Source: Candidatus Omnitrophota bacterium (lineage in GTDB: Bacteria > Omnitrophota > Gorgyraeia > M55B152). Taken from it: a stretch of 41,977 bases of DNA. Positions within the stretch are counted from its first letter, which is position 1, and each line of letters opens with the position of its first letter. The notes under the pieces were generated by a model, which saw nothing but the letters and a program-made list of their open reading frames with translations, had not been told where the DNA came from and did not search any database. Shown piece by piece: positions 1 to 9,502 of the stretch. Where the stretch lies: NCBI GenBank assembly GCA_018399975.1, contig JAGYNU010000003.1, forward strand, positions 1-41,977, given 5' to 3'. Position numbers and translations under genes: made by a program.

Positions 1-23
1 AAGAATTTAGAAAGCGATTTAAA

Positions 24-374
24 ATGAATAAATTTATATTTTTAACATTAATTTTATTTTGTTTTGTAACTTTAATAAGTTATTTTATTTTTCCTGCATT
101 TGATTTTTGTAATAAAAACTTTGGGACCACAAGAATAGTTAGAGAATTTTCTATTATGCCATTTATGGATTTTGTAGAAAAAGTATTAGCTGCCCGGATT
201 AGAGAAGAGGTTAAGGTAAATCCTTTATATATTAAGTTTCGAGGAGGACATTTAAATCATTCGCGTAATTTGATTTTAAAAGCGGCTCGTTTGTCCCTTC
301 TTGAACAAGAAGGTGAATCTACAAAAAAAGCACTTGTTATAGGTGCGGGTAATTGTTTGGATATACCTATTTAA
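24..374 (+). CDS. N-terminal fragment of membrane-anchored SAM methyltransferase (frameshifted)
   Basis: The fragment opens with a short N-terminus and one strongly hydrophobic segment (residues 4-26), probably an uncleaved anchor or signal. It ends inside a class I SAM-methyltransferase motif I, seen as ALVIGAGNCLDIP, immediately followed by a stop codon. The protein sense continues without loss in the +1 frame from about base 370 (FKELTEMF, then EVYLLDV, the acidic SAM-binding strand). Removing one T from the TTT at 370-372 restores a continuous reading frame giving DIPIKELTEMF. So this is the first 115 or so residues of a gene of roughly 700 residues, broken by a one-base insertion or by an assembly error. 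The start is the first ATG; I see no strong ribosome site before it. Confidence 0.6.
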   Translation: MNKFIFLTLILFCFVTLISYFIFPAFDFCNKNFGTTRIVREFSIMPFMDFVEKVLAARIREEVKVNPLYIKFRGGHLNHSRNLILKAARLSLLEQEGESTKKALVIGAGNCLDIPI

Positions 375-2121
375 AGAGCTTACTGAAATGTTTGATGAAG
401 TTTATTTGTTGGATGTTGCTTATGAAACGACAGGTTCTATTGTAAAAGAAGGAAGATATTTTGAACTTAAAGATACAGATGATGGTTGGCAGGTAGAAGA
501 AAAATACCTTACCGAAGAACAACGGTCTAAACTTAAATTTGTAAATACAGATGCAACAGGAGGTGCTGTATTTGAAATAGTTAAAAGAGTTTACGCATTA
601 GTTGAAAATAATGATACTGTTTTAAAAGAAGATGTTTTAAAAATTTTTCAGGATATTCAAATTTCCGCCTTGCCTTTTGAAGAAAGTATGTTTGATTTAG
701 TTACTTCTTCAACTGTGTTTTCTGATTTTTTGACTCTTGTACAAGATTATATGATGTATGTTTTGTATGAAAAAGATGCTTCATTTTTTGTAAATGATAC
801 TGATGTAAATAAAGTATTAGTTGGACTAAATGAGAAAGTAGGTAAACATCATATAGCAGAAACGCACAGGATACTTAAAAATACCGGTAGGTTTTATTTT
901 TCCGCGTGTGTATTTAAAGGTGAAATTTATAAACCTATAGGAGGAAATGGAGCAAAATCCGGAGAATTTCTTGAGAGCGGCCAACAGATACGTCACCTTA
1001 CAAGGGAAGTAACTATGCCGGAAGATTTAAAAACATTGGTTCCTAATTATTTTCGTATAAAACCAGAAGAACAAGATAAATTGAATCTATGGTTATGGCC
1101 GGGCGAAGATGGTGAAAATGCTCTTGAAGTTCAGGCACTTATTCTATCTAAAAAAGAAAAAATTATACATACACATACAAATGGCGATATTATAAACATT
1201 CCTTTTGGTTCGCAATTATTAGAGACAGTTGATAATATATATACTTATGGTAGTTCTGTTAGGGATATAACAGGGCATCTAATATTTGCTATACCAGATT
1301 ATCTTTTAAATGAAGGGATTTATATATTAAACAACCGTTTGAATCCTTTAATTAGAAGTGAATTTAAAGAAGGTATTGTTTTTGGTGATGATTTTAAGCC
1401 ACATTTATATGCTACTTCTTTAGTGTTTCTTAACAGGAACGATTTAAGAAATATTTTTATCGGTAACGAAAACGGTAAAGTTTCGGGTATTACATTGGAC
1501 GGTAACATAGTATTAACCCGTTTAGCAAGAATATCCAATGATACAGTTCTTAAAAATGTTACTTTTAAAGCTGCTGCTTATGTAGGTAGAGGTTGGAATT
1601 TAGAAAATGTGAATATTGAGAGAAGTATATTATCTGATTGTATAACCCAAGCAGGAGAAGTGCTAAGCGTAAATCTGTCGCATATTAATATCGTTGGGTC
1701 CTATGTAGGAGCAGGAGCCGATATACAAGCTACTTTATTGCAAAACACGGTAATTCCAGAAGGTAGAACTTTTGAAAAAGAAACGGCAAATATAATAGGT
1801 TTAATGAGCGAAGATACTTGTTTAGCAAATTATTTTGAAAAAATTAATTTTGATGAACTTGATGATGGTAATTTATTAACTGGTTTATTAGATGGAGAAA
1901 TTAGAGTGCGTGGTTCCGATATTGATAGCTTGCCTTACTCAGGGAGAATAACAAGTCTTGCTACTGCTTTTTGTATATTATTACAAAAAGGTAATCAGGC
2001 ATTAGTAGAGCGATATTTATATCTATTACCTGAGGATGTTAAAAAGGAAATTAGAGAAAAAATGTCAATTGTAAGTATATTTGTCGATTCTGGTTTATAT
2101 GAAGAATTAAATAAGCAGTAA
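370..2121 (+). CDS. C-terminal part of methyltransferase fused to a beta-solenoid domain (frameshifted)
   Basis: This is the continuation of the preceding fragment in the +1 frame; the first ATG in this frame is at 388, but it would lie inside the SAM fold. The first third carries later methyltransferase motifs: EVYLLDV, LPFEESMFDLVTSS (the strand 4 region), and AETHRILKNTGRFYFS (strand 5). The middle is an unassigned alpha/beta region. Around bases 1470-1790 there is a run of short alternating hydrophobic repeats (ITLDGNIVLTRLARISNDTV, then NVTFKAAAYVGRGWNLENV) that looks like a left-handed beta-helix or similar solenoid. The last 90 residues are helical. The order of anchor, methyltransferase and solenoid is one I do not recognise as a named family. 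Substrate unknown. Confidence 0.6.
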   Translation, partial: FKELTEMFDEVYLLDVAYETTGSIVKEGRYFELKDTDDGWQVEEKYLTEEQRSKLKFVNTDATGGAVFEIVKRVYALVENNDTVLKEDVLKIFQDIQISALPFEESMFDLVTSSTVFSDFLTLVQDYMMYVLYEKDASFFVNDTDVNKVLVGLNEKVGKHHIAETHRILKNTGRFYFSACVFKGEIYKPIGGNGAKSGEFLESGQQIRHLTREVTMPEDLKTLVPNYFRIKPEEQDKLNLWLWPGEDGENALEVQALILSKKEKIIHTHTNGDIINIPFGSQLLETVDNIYTYGSSVRDITGHLIFAIPDYLLNEGIYILNNRLNPLIRSEFKEGIVFGDDFKPHLYATSLVFLNRNDLRNIFIGNENGKVSGITLDGNIVLTRLARISNDTVLKNVTFKAAAYVGRGWNLENVNIERSILSDCITQAGEVLSVNLSHINIVGSYVGAGADIQATLLQNTVIPEGRTFEKETANIIGLMSEDTCLANYFEKINFDELDDGNLLTGLLDGEIRVRGSDIDSLPYSGRITSLATAFCILLQKGNQALVERYLYLLPEDVKKEIREKMSIVSIFVDSGLYEELNKQ

Positions 2122-2175
2122 CATTTTCTAAAACTTACCTGAATTTATTCTTTCCTTTTTTATATTTTCACTTTG

Positions 2176-2203
2176 TTGTAGAAAAAAACTCTTATGGTAT
2201 AAT
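2176..2203 (+). promoter_or_regulatory. Sigma70-type promoter for the U32-addAB operon
   Basis: A perfect TATAAT sits at 2198-2203, preceded by TGG (extended -10), with TTGTAG at 2176-2181 as a -35 box and a 16-bp spacer. Transcription would begin near 2210, about 40 bases before the chosen ATG of the U32 gene. This also argues against the TTG at 2217 as a start, since the message would have almost no leader there. Confidence 0.6.
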
Positions 2204-2249
2204 AGTACTATATTATTTGGATATTTTTAACGGGAGGTATTTTGAAATT

Positions 2250-3470
2250 ATGAAGGCAGTTAAAAAGCCAGAATTGTTGTCTCCTGCGGGTAATTGGAGT
2301 TCGTTGAAAACAGCAGTTTCAAGTGGTGCGGATAGTGTATATTTTGGCGTTAAAAGTTTAAATATGAGAGATAAAGCTGATAATTTCGATATTCTTGAAA
2401 TTAAAAAAGTGATGGATTATTTACATAAAAATAAAAAAAAAGGATATCTTGCACTTAATATTATAGTAATGAATAACGAAATATATAAAGTCAGAAGAAT
2501 TTTAGAAGAATCGAAAAAAGCTGAAGTAGATGCAGTGATATTGTGGGATATGGCAGTTTTGTCCATGGTTAAAGAATTAGATATGCGTGTGCATTTATCC
2601 ACACAGGCAAGTGTTTCTAATATAGAATCTTTAAAATTTTTTACAAAGTTAGGTGTAAAAAGAATAGTTTTAGCAAGAGAGTGTAATTTAAAAGATATAA
2701 AGGAAATGGTAAATCGGATAGATAAAGAGAATATCGATTGTGAGATTGAAACATTTATACACGGAGCGATGTGTGTAAGCATTTCAGGCAGATGTTTGTT
2801 ATCAGAATATTCTTTTGGTAAATCAGCGAATAGAGGGAAGTGCTTACAACCGTGTAGAAGAGAATACATAATTAAGGATGTGCAAGATGGTATGGAATAT
2901 GTTTTAGGTAAAAATTATATATTAAGTCCCAAAGATTTATGTACTATAGATTTTATCGATGATTTGATAAAATCAGGGGTAAGTGCATTTAAAATTGAAG
3001 GGAGGATGCGCCCATCGGAATATATAAAAATTGTAACATTGTCTTACCGTAAAGCCATAGATTCTTTTTTTGAAAATAAATTAACCACTGATTTAAAAAA
3101 TGACTTAAAGCAAGATTTAAAAGAGGTTTATAATAGGGGTTTTTCAGCTGGATTTTATCTTGGGACTCCTGGAAAAAAAGCAATTAGTAAACAGTTAGAG
3201 CATCTTTACAAAAAAATTTTTGTTGGAGAAGTAAAGAAATTTTATAAGAAAATAAGTGTAGCAGAAGTATTAATTCAAAATGGGTCTTTAATTAAAGGAG
3301 ATAAACTTTTATTTGCAGGCAAAAAAACACAGGCTGAATTTTCGACTGTAAAAGAAATGCAGAAAAATAATGAATTTATAGACCAAGCTAAAAAAGGTGA
3401 TTTTATAGGAATCAAATTGCCTTTTCGTGTAAGGCGTAATGATAAAGTATTTTTATGGAAGAAAAAATAA
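2250..3470 (+). CDS. Peptidase U32 family protein (tRNA/rRNA hydroxylase type)
   Basis: The N-terminus PELLSPAGNWSSLKTAVSSG and the segment FIHGAMCVSISGRCLLSEY are the U32 signature. Four cysteines at residues 175, 182, 198 and 202 match the [4Fe-4S] ligand pattern of the family. Members once called collagenases are now known as RNA or quinone hydroxylases that use prephenate or oxygen (TrhP, RlhA, UbiU/V); the NRGKCLQPCR motif is closest to the TrhP/YegQ side. Length (406 residues) is normal. I start at the ATG at 2250 because GGGAGG lies at 2232-2237 and the promoter lies just upstream; an in-frame TTG at 2217 has no ribosome site. It heads an operon with the helicase-nuclease pair 15 bases downstream. 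Which RNA it modifies cannot be read from sequence. Confidence 0.88.
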   Translation: MKAVKKPELLSPAGNWSSLKTAVSSGADSVYFGVKSLNMRDKADNFDILEIKKVMDYLHKNKKKGYLALNIIVMNNEIYKVRRILEESKKAEVDAVILWDMAVLSMVKELDMRVHLSTQASVSNIESLKFFTKLGVKRIVLARECNLKDIKEMVNRIDKENIDCEIETFIHGAMCVSISGRCLLSEYSFGKSANRGKCLQPCRREYIIKDVQDGMEYVLGKNYILSPKDLCTIDFIDDLIKSGVSAFKIEGRMRPSEYIKIVTLSYRKAIDSFFENKLTTDLKNDLKQDLKEVYNRGFSAGFYLGTPGKKAISKQLEHLYKKIFVGEVKKFYKKISVAEVLIQNGSLIKGDKLLFAGKKTQAEFSTVKEMQKNNEFIDQAKKGDFIGIKLPFRVRRNDKVFLWKKK

Positions 3471-3484
3471 AAGGAGTTGTATAG

Positions 3485-6400
3485 TTGAAAAATAAATCTA
3501 ATGTTTCTAAGCTTCCAGAAGTTAGAGTTGTTGAAGCTTCAGCAGGTTCGGGCAAGACATATGCTTTATCGAAACGTTATCTCCAACTTATTTTAAATAA
3601 AGAAGCATCTCCTGAATTAATTAGAGATATTTTAGCGATTACTTTTACAAATGCTGCTGCCCGGGAGATGAAAGAAAATATCCTCGATTTTCTAAAAAGG
3701 ATTGCCTTAGATAGTTTTTCAAATTTAGAAAAAAAACAAGATATTTATTCCTGTCTTAAAATTACTCCTCAAATTGCCCGTCAGAAAGCTACAGATTTAA
3801 TGAATTATATTATACAAAATTATAATTTTTTTCAAATACAAACAATAGATAGTTTTATTAATATACTTTTAGCAGGATGTTCGTATAAACTTGATATTTC
3901 GGCACAATTTAAAATAAAGGAAAATTACAAAGATTATTTGTCCTATAGTTTAGATGAATGTATACAGGAAGCTAATTATAGTAAAAAAGTGAAAAATGTT
4001 TTTGACAATTTTATAAACCAGTATTTGTTTTTAGAGAATAAACATAGTTGGTTTCCTAAAGATAATATTTTAGGTCTTATATATTCTTTGTTTCATTATA
4101 ATACTGTTTATGGGAGGAATTTTTTTAAATTTGGTTTTGAAAAACAAAGTTTATTTGCAAAAAAAAATGAGATACTTAACTCGATTAAAGTTTTAAAAGA
4201 TAAAGCACCTGAAGGAACAAATAAACGTTTCTTAAATAGTATAAATAAATTTTTAGAAAAAAATCAAAAAATTTTCGATTTTGAAGATTTAAGCGATTAT
4301 TTTAAAAGAGAAGTTTTTCCGATAAATAAAGGATATGAAGTTCCTAACGAAATAAAAAAAACATGGGGAAGTGTTAGAAAAAAAATAAAAGAGACATCTA
4401 AAAAGGAAGCATTATCTTTATTTAATTGTTATATTGATATTTTTAACATGGTACACCAATTTTTTAAAAAAACTACAGCTGGAGAGGACATTATATTTTT
4501 AGGAGAACTTAACCGCGAGGCCCGGATGTTATTTGAGAATTCGGGAATTACCGTGCCGGAGCTTTATTATAGGCTTGCTGCTCGTTTTAAACATTATTTG
4601 ATAGATGAATTTCAAGATACTAGTTTGTTACAATGGCAGAATTTAAAACTTATGATAGAAGATGCGCTTTCGTCTGGGGGGTCTTTATTTTATGTTGGTG
4701 ATAAAAAACAGGCAATTTATAGATTTAGAGGTGGGGAAGTTTCTTTGTTCGATGATATAAAAGAGGAATTGTTTAATTTTAATATTAGGACTAGTTCACT
4801 TAATAAAAACTATAGAAGCCAGAAAGCTATAGTGGATTTTAATAATAAATTGTTTTCTAAAAGTAATCTGGCAGAGTTTATCCAAAAATTTCAGTCCTCC
4901 GATAATAATGACCTTGGATATTTTTCTAAAGAAGATGCAGATGAAATTATCGATTCTTTTGCTGAATCCGAACAGATATATAAAAAAGACAAGCAGAATG
5001 GATATGTTAATGTGCAACAAATAGAATGTAATAATAAAGAAGAAAGAAACGAAATAGTTAAAAATAGACTTTTTGATAGAGTTAAAGAATTAAGGAAAAG
5101 ATTTTCATTGAAAGATATAGCGGTTTTATTGCGTAGTAATAAAGATGTTGAATTAATAAGCGGATGGTTGATTGAGCAAGGGATACCGGTTGAATCGGAT
5201 AAGACTTTAAATATTAAAAATAATAAATTTATAAAAGAAATTGTGTCATTTTTAAAATTTTTAAACTCTCCTATTGATAATATCTCATTTGTTTCTTTTA
5301 TATATAGCGATATTTTTTCTAAAGTATCAGGTTTAGATAGAAAAGAAATCGAGGAATTTTTAATAAAACAAAGAGATAATTACATCCATAAAAGTACATT
5401 TTATATATATAGAGAATTTAGAGAAAACTATCAGAAGATTTGGAAAGATTATATAGAAGATTTTTTTAAAAACGTTGGGTTAATCGGGTTTTATGAATTG
5501 GTAATTGATATTTTTCAACAAATGCAGATATTTAAGAATTTTCCGGAGTATCAAGGATTTTTTATGCATTTTCTTGAAATGATAAAAACAAAAGAAGAAG
5601 ATTATCAAAATTTAGATGATTTTCTGGGTTATTTTGAAAATGCAGATGAAACAGACCAGGCATTTTATGTAAATTCATCTGCCACCGATGCAATAAAAGT
5701 TAAAACCATACATAAAGCAAAAGGTTTAGGGTTCCCAGTTGTTATTTTACCATTTTTGGAATTAAATAAATTACAGTTAAGTCCCGGAGGCAGAGGTAAA
5801 TCTTCTTATATAGTGAAAGAGTTTGAAGATAATCTTGTTTTATTAAGATTAGATAAAAAATATGCTAAATTTTCTTCTTTTATAAAAGATTTTTACATTG
5901 ATGAATATAAAAAGTCTTTTATCGATGAGCTTAATACGATTTACGTTGCTTTTACAAGGGCTAAATATGAAATGCATATTTTTATTCCTGTTGGTATTAA
6001 CCACAGGAAAAATTTGGTGAAGTTTCTCGTCCCGGAAAATATATACGAATGTGGGAAGCCACGTTTATATAAAGAATTAAATAATAAAGAGGAGCATAAA
6101 AATATTGAAATACCTGTTGTTGATTACAAAAATTGGATTAGTTTTTTAAAAAATGAGTTTGTAGATATTAATACTATAAAAAACAGAGAGGAAATATTAA
6201 AGGGCAGTATATTGCATTTTATATTATCTTGTATAGGAAATTTAAAAAATAAGTCTAAAGAAGAAATTTTAAAGAAAGCTACAAAAAAAGCAAATACGGA
6301 ATTTCCTGATACAAAAAATTTTTCAGGTGAGAAGTCCATGGTTAACGCATTATTAAAAGATGATGTTTTAAAGAGATTTTTCTATCTTGATAAAAATGAT

Positions 6401-6649
6401 AGTGTTTTTACAGAAAAGGAATTAGTAGATAAAAAAGGACATACTAAAAGAATAGACAGGCTTATTATTAAGGCTGATGAAAATGAAGTTTGGGTAATTG
6501 ATTATAAACTTAAAGGGGCATTATTAAAAGAATATAAAGACCAGATTATAGAATATATTGATTTAGTTAAACAAATATATCCGGAGTTTAAAATAAAAGG
6601 TTTTATAATATTTATACAGGAATTACAGGTAGAGGAAATAAATGGTTAG
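3485..6649 (+). CDS. addA: AddA-like UvrD/REP helicase with C-terminal nuclease
   Basis: This is a 1054-residue superfamily 1 helicase. Walker A is ASAGSGKT (residues 18-25), Walker B is DEFQDTS from residue 374, followed by GDKKQAIYRFRGGE, NYRSQKAIVDFNN (motif IV region) and KVKTIHKAKGLGFPVVILPF (motif V). The C-terminus has the RecB-type nuclease residues: GSILHFIL, RIDRLI, and IDYK with Asp1006 and Lys1008. AddAB/RecBCD-type enzymes process double-strand breaks for recombination and degrade foreign DNA. The start is TTG at 3485, with AAGGAG seven to eight bases upstream. The 3' end overlaps the partner gene by eight bases, so translation is likely coupled. I call it AddA-like because lineage-specific variants of this pair are common. 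Confidence 0.88.
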   Translation: MKNKSNVSKLPEVRVVEASAGSGKTYALSKRYLQLILNKEASPELIRDILAITFTNAAAREMKENILDFLKRIALDSFSNLEKKQDIYSCLKITPQIARQKATDLMNYIIQNYNFFQIQTIDSFINILLAGCSYKLDISAQFKIKENYKDYLSYSLDECIQEANYSKKVKNVFDNFINQYLFLENKHSWFPKDNILGLIYSLFHYNTVYGRNFFKFGFEKQSLFAKKNEILNSIKVLKDKAPEGTNKRFLNSINKFLEKNQKIFDFEDLSDYFKREVFPINKGYEVPNEIKKTWGSVRKKIKETSKKEALSLFNCYIDIFNMVHQFFKKTTAGEDIIFLGELNREARMLFENSGITVPELYYRLAARFKHYLIDEFQDTSLLQWQNLKLMIEDALSSGGSLFYVGDKKQAIYRFRGGEVSLFDDIKEELFNFNIRTSSLNKNYRSQKAIVDFNNKLFSKSNLAEFIQKFQSSDNNDLGYFSKEDADEIIDSFAESEQIYKKDKQNGYVNVQQIECNNKEERNEIVKNRLFDRVKELRKRFSLKDIAVLLRSNKDVELISGWLIEQGIPVESDKTLNIKNNKFIKEIVSFLKFLNSPIDNISFVSFIYSDIFSKVSGLDRKEIEEFLIKQRDNYIHKSTFYIYREFRENYQKIWKDYIEDFFKNVGLIGFYELVIDIFQQMQIFKNFPEYQGFFMHFLEMIKTKEEDYQNLDDFLGYFENADETDQAFYVNSSATDAIKVKTIHKAKGLGFPVVILPFLELNKLQLSPGGRGKSSYIVKEFEDNLVLLRLDKKYAKFSSFIKDFYIDEYKKSFIDELNTIYVAFTRAKYEMHIFIPVGINHRKNLVKFLVPENIYECGKPRLYKELNNKEEHKNIEIPVVDYKNWISFLKNEFVDINTIKNREEILKGSILHFILSCIGNLKNKSKEEILKKATKKANTEFPDTKNFSGEKSMVNALLKDDVLKRFFYLDKNDSVFTEKELVDKKGHTKRIDRLIIKADENEVWVIDYKLKGALLKEYKDQIIEYIDLVKQIYPEFKIKGFIIFIQELQVEEING

Positions 6650-9470
6650 CAAAGTAATTACATATAATTTCAATGAAGATTTTATAGATTGTTTGGTAAA
6701 TTACATACAAAAGGAATTTATTAGTAAAAGTAAATATGATTTATCAAAGCTTGCTGTTATTTTTGGAGGGAAACGGCCTTCTTTATTTGTTAAAAGGCAA
6801 CTTTCTGTTAGTATTGATAAAAGTTTTTATCCGCCTAAGTTTTTTTCCATCGACGAATTTATAAATTATATTGTAAAGAAACAAAAAAATGTTTTACCTA
6901 TAAATGATTTAAATGTTTGTTATATATTGTATAATTTAACTAAAAAGATTGCTCCTGAGGTTTTATCGGGGCGCGAAAAATTTTCGGAGTTTTTACCATG
7001 GGCTAAAGAATTGGCTAGATTTATAGATGAATTAGATTTAGAAATAATAGATAGCGAAGCTTTGAAGAGCATTCAATATAACGCCGAGATTGGTTATGAA
7101 ATTCCGGAAAATGTTAATAAACTTTTAGAGCATATAATTTCGATAAGGCAGGCGTATCATAAAAAACTCAAAGATAATAATACTTATCCACGTAGTTTAA
7201 AATATAATACTGCTGCTAATCTTATTTCTAATATTGAGTTTCCCGAATTCGATAAAATTTTATTTTGCAACTTTTTTTATCTAAGTAAATCAGAAGAGAA
7301 AATTATTAAAAGTCTTTATGATAGAGATAAAACTATTTTGTTTTTTCAGAGAGATGACAGAATTTGGCCTGTTTTTGAAAAGTTGTCCGATAATTTATCC
7401 TGTAAAATAAAACCTGATAGAAAAATAGAACATAAACCTAATATAGAAATACAAAGGGGTTTCGATATCCATTCTCAAATAGGATTAGTTAGAAAATATT
7501 TAAAGAAAAAAGACAATTTCGATGAAACTGTTATTGTATTGCCGGATTCGAATAGTCTTATACCTCTATTATCCGAAATTTCTGTTTTTATCGATGATTT
7601 TAATGTATCGATGGGTTACCCTTTAAATAGGACTACTCTTTATAGTTTATTCCAAGCTATATTTAAATCACAGAGTACCTGTAGAGATAATATGTATTAT
7701 ACCAAGGATTATTTAAAAGTTTTAACGCATCCTTTTATGAAAAATCTTGCTATAATTAATTCTAATTCTTCTATTACCAGAGTATTAGTTCACAAAATAG
7801 AGGAATTATTAAAAGGTGTTGAAAAAACGAATTTAAGCGGTAATTTATTTATAAAACTTTCAAATATACAACAGTATGAAAAATTATATTCTTTAGTTAT
7901 ATCTACTTTAAAAAATATGCATATAGATGTTAATGTTTCTGATTTGAAAACCGTTGTAGAAAAGTTGCATTTCTTTGGGTTTAATCTATGGAGTAAAATA
8001 AAGAATTTTTCTGATTTATCTAAGTCTTTAGATGAATTCCTTAATATACTTATAGACAAAAGTTTTATTGGGTTTTATCCTTTAAATTTAAAAATTTTAG
8101 AAAAAATATTTTCTATTAAAGATAAATTACAAAATGCTTTATTTAATCACGAGGAGTTTGATTTAAATGATATTTTTAAAATTTTTGATGATAAGCTTGC
8201 AAATGAATTAGTTTCTTTTTATGGTTCACCTTTAAAAGGTTTACAGATATTGGGACTTTTTGAAACACGTGCTTTGAGTTTTAAAAACGTTATAGTTATG
8301 AATGTTAACGAATCTGTTTTACCTAAACTTAAAGTTTCTGAACCTTTGATTCCGAGACAGATTATGATAAGTTTAGGGCTTGACCGGCTTGAACAGGCAG
8401 AAGAAATTCAAAGGTATCATTTTATGCGTCTTATTTCATCTGCCGAGAATGTGTATTTAGTTTACAATGATAACCCGGAAAATATAAGAAGTCGTTTTAT
8501 CGAGGAATTAATATGGGACAAACAAGTGCATGAACAAAAACTTTCAGTTTTTTCTGAACCTCAGGCTAAGTTTAAAACAGAAGTTTTATCACATAAAAGT
8601 ACGATACAGAAAACTCCTAAAATGATAGAGGTTTTAAGAAAATTAACATATTCTCCTTCCAGCATTGATACGTATCTTAATTGTCCTTTACGATTTTATT
8701 ATCAATATGTTTTAAAGTTAAAAGAAACAGAAGAGATGTTAGAAGAACCTAAAGGGTCTGATATGGGTAGTTTTATTCATGAATTACTTGAAGAAGCTTT
8801 TAGCGAATTTGTTGGAAGTAAACCTGTTATTGATGAAAATTTCAAAGGCAAATTTTTGAAACTATTTGATAAAAAATTTGATGTTATAATGAAGAAAAGA
8901 ATGAAAGCAGAAGCTTTTATGGTAAAAGATGTGTTGGAATATCGGTTAACTAAATTTTTAGATAAAGAAAAAACAAGAGAAGTTGAGGAAATTGTATCTT
9001 TAGAAGATAGCAGTTTAGGAAGCAATATAGAATTAAGCGGAAATAAATTTGATTTTAAATGTATAATTGATAGATTGGATAAACTTGAAAACGGGAGCTT
9101 TTTGATTATAGATTATAAAACAGGAACGAGTGCCAAAGCTCCTAAAGGAATTAAAAGCTTAAATAATATGGAGTTTAACCGTGAAAGCATAAAAAAAACA
9201 ATCAGGTCTTTTCAATTACCTTTATATTATTATTTTGTCAGAAAAAATTATAAAGAAGCATCTTTAAATGCGGTTTTGTATAACCTTAAAACTTTGGATT
9301 TTACAGCATTTGTTAAAAACATTAAATATGCAGATGATGTTATGCAGAAATGCATACAAGCTTTAGATTGTATTGTTCAGGAGATTTTAGATGTTGATAA
9401 AGATTTTGAAGCAGATGAATCAAAACCTCAAAATTGCAAATATTGTCCGTTTTTTTATTTGTGCAGATAG
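6642..9470 (+). CDS. addB: AddB-like PD-(D/E)XK nuclease subunit with Fe-S motif
   Basis: The C-terminal third is a RecB-family nuclease: SPSSIDTYLNCPLRFYYQY, GSDMGSFIHELLEE, KCIIDRLDKLENG and IDYKTG (Asp824, Lys826). One cysteine in LNCPLRF plus the terminal C-x2-C-x5-C (NCKYCPFFYLC) forms the AddB-type [4Fe-4S] staple. The N-terminal half should hold an inactive helicase fold; it has VIFGGKRPS where a P-loop would be, with no GKS/T, as is usual for the AddB/Cas4-fused group. At 942 residues it is shorter than Bacillus AddB. It overlaps the AddA-like gene by eight bases, and the two together make the complete two-nuclease enzyme. Chi recognition cannot be judged. Confidence 0.85.
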   Translation: MVSKVITYNFNEDFIDCLVNYIQKEFISKSKYDLSKLAVIFGGKRPSLFVKRQLSVSIDKSFYPPKFFSIDEFINYIVKKQKNVLPINDLNVCYILYNLTKKIAPEVLSGREKFSEFLPWAKELARFIDELDLEIIDSEALKSIQYNAEIGYEIPENVNKLLEHIISIRQAYHKKLKDNNTYPRSLKYNTAANLISNIEFPEFDKILFCNFFYLSKSEEKIIKSLYDRDKTILFFQRDDRIWPVFEKLSDNLSCKIKPDRKIEHKPNIEIQRGFDIHSQIGLVRKYLKKKDNFDETVIVLPDSNSLIPLLSEISVFIDDFNVSMGYPLNRTTLYSLFQAIFKSQSTCRDNMYYTKDYLKVLTHPFMKNLAIINSNSSITRVLVHKIEELLKGVEKTNLSGNLFIKLSNIQQYEKLYSLVISTLKNMHIDVNVSDLKTVVEKLHFFGFNLWSKIKNFSDLSKSLDEFLNILIDKSFIGFYPLNLKILEKIFSIKDKLQNALFNHEEFDLNDIFKIFDDKLANELVSFYGSPLKGLQILGLFETRALSFKNVIVMNVNESVLPKLKVSEPLIPRQIMISLGLDRLEQAEEIQRYHFMRLISSAENVYLVYNDNPENIRSRFIEELIWDKQVHEQKLSVFSEPQAKFKTEVLSHKSTIQKTPKMIEVLRKLTYSPSSIDTYLNCPLRFYYQYVLKLKETEEMLEEPKGSDMGSFIHELLEEAFSEFVGSKPVIDENFKGKFLKLFDKKFDVIMKKRMKAEAFMVKDVLEYRLTKFLDKEKTREVEEIVSLEDSSLGSNIELSGNKFDFKCIIDRLDKLENGSFLIIDYKTGTSAKAPKGIKSLNNMEFNRESIKKTIRSFQLPLYYYFVRKNYKEASLNAVLYNLKTLDFTAFVKNIKYADDVMQKCIQALDCIVQEILDVDKDFEADESKPQNCKYCPFFYLCR

Positions 9471-9502
9471 AAGTTATCCGATAAACTTATAAACAAAAAT
9501 AT

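Noticed and set aside
2417-2869. 150-codon minus-strand frame inside the U32 gene
   Set aside because: It is the antisense shadow of a strongly conserved coding region, with no ribosome site or family match.
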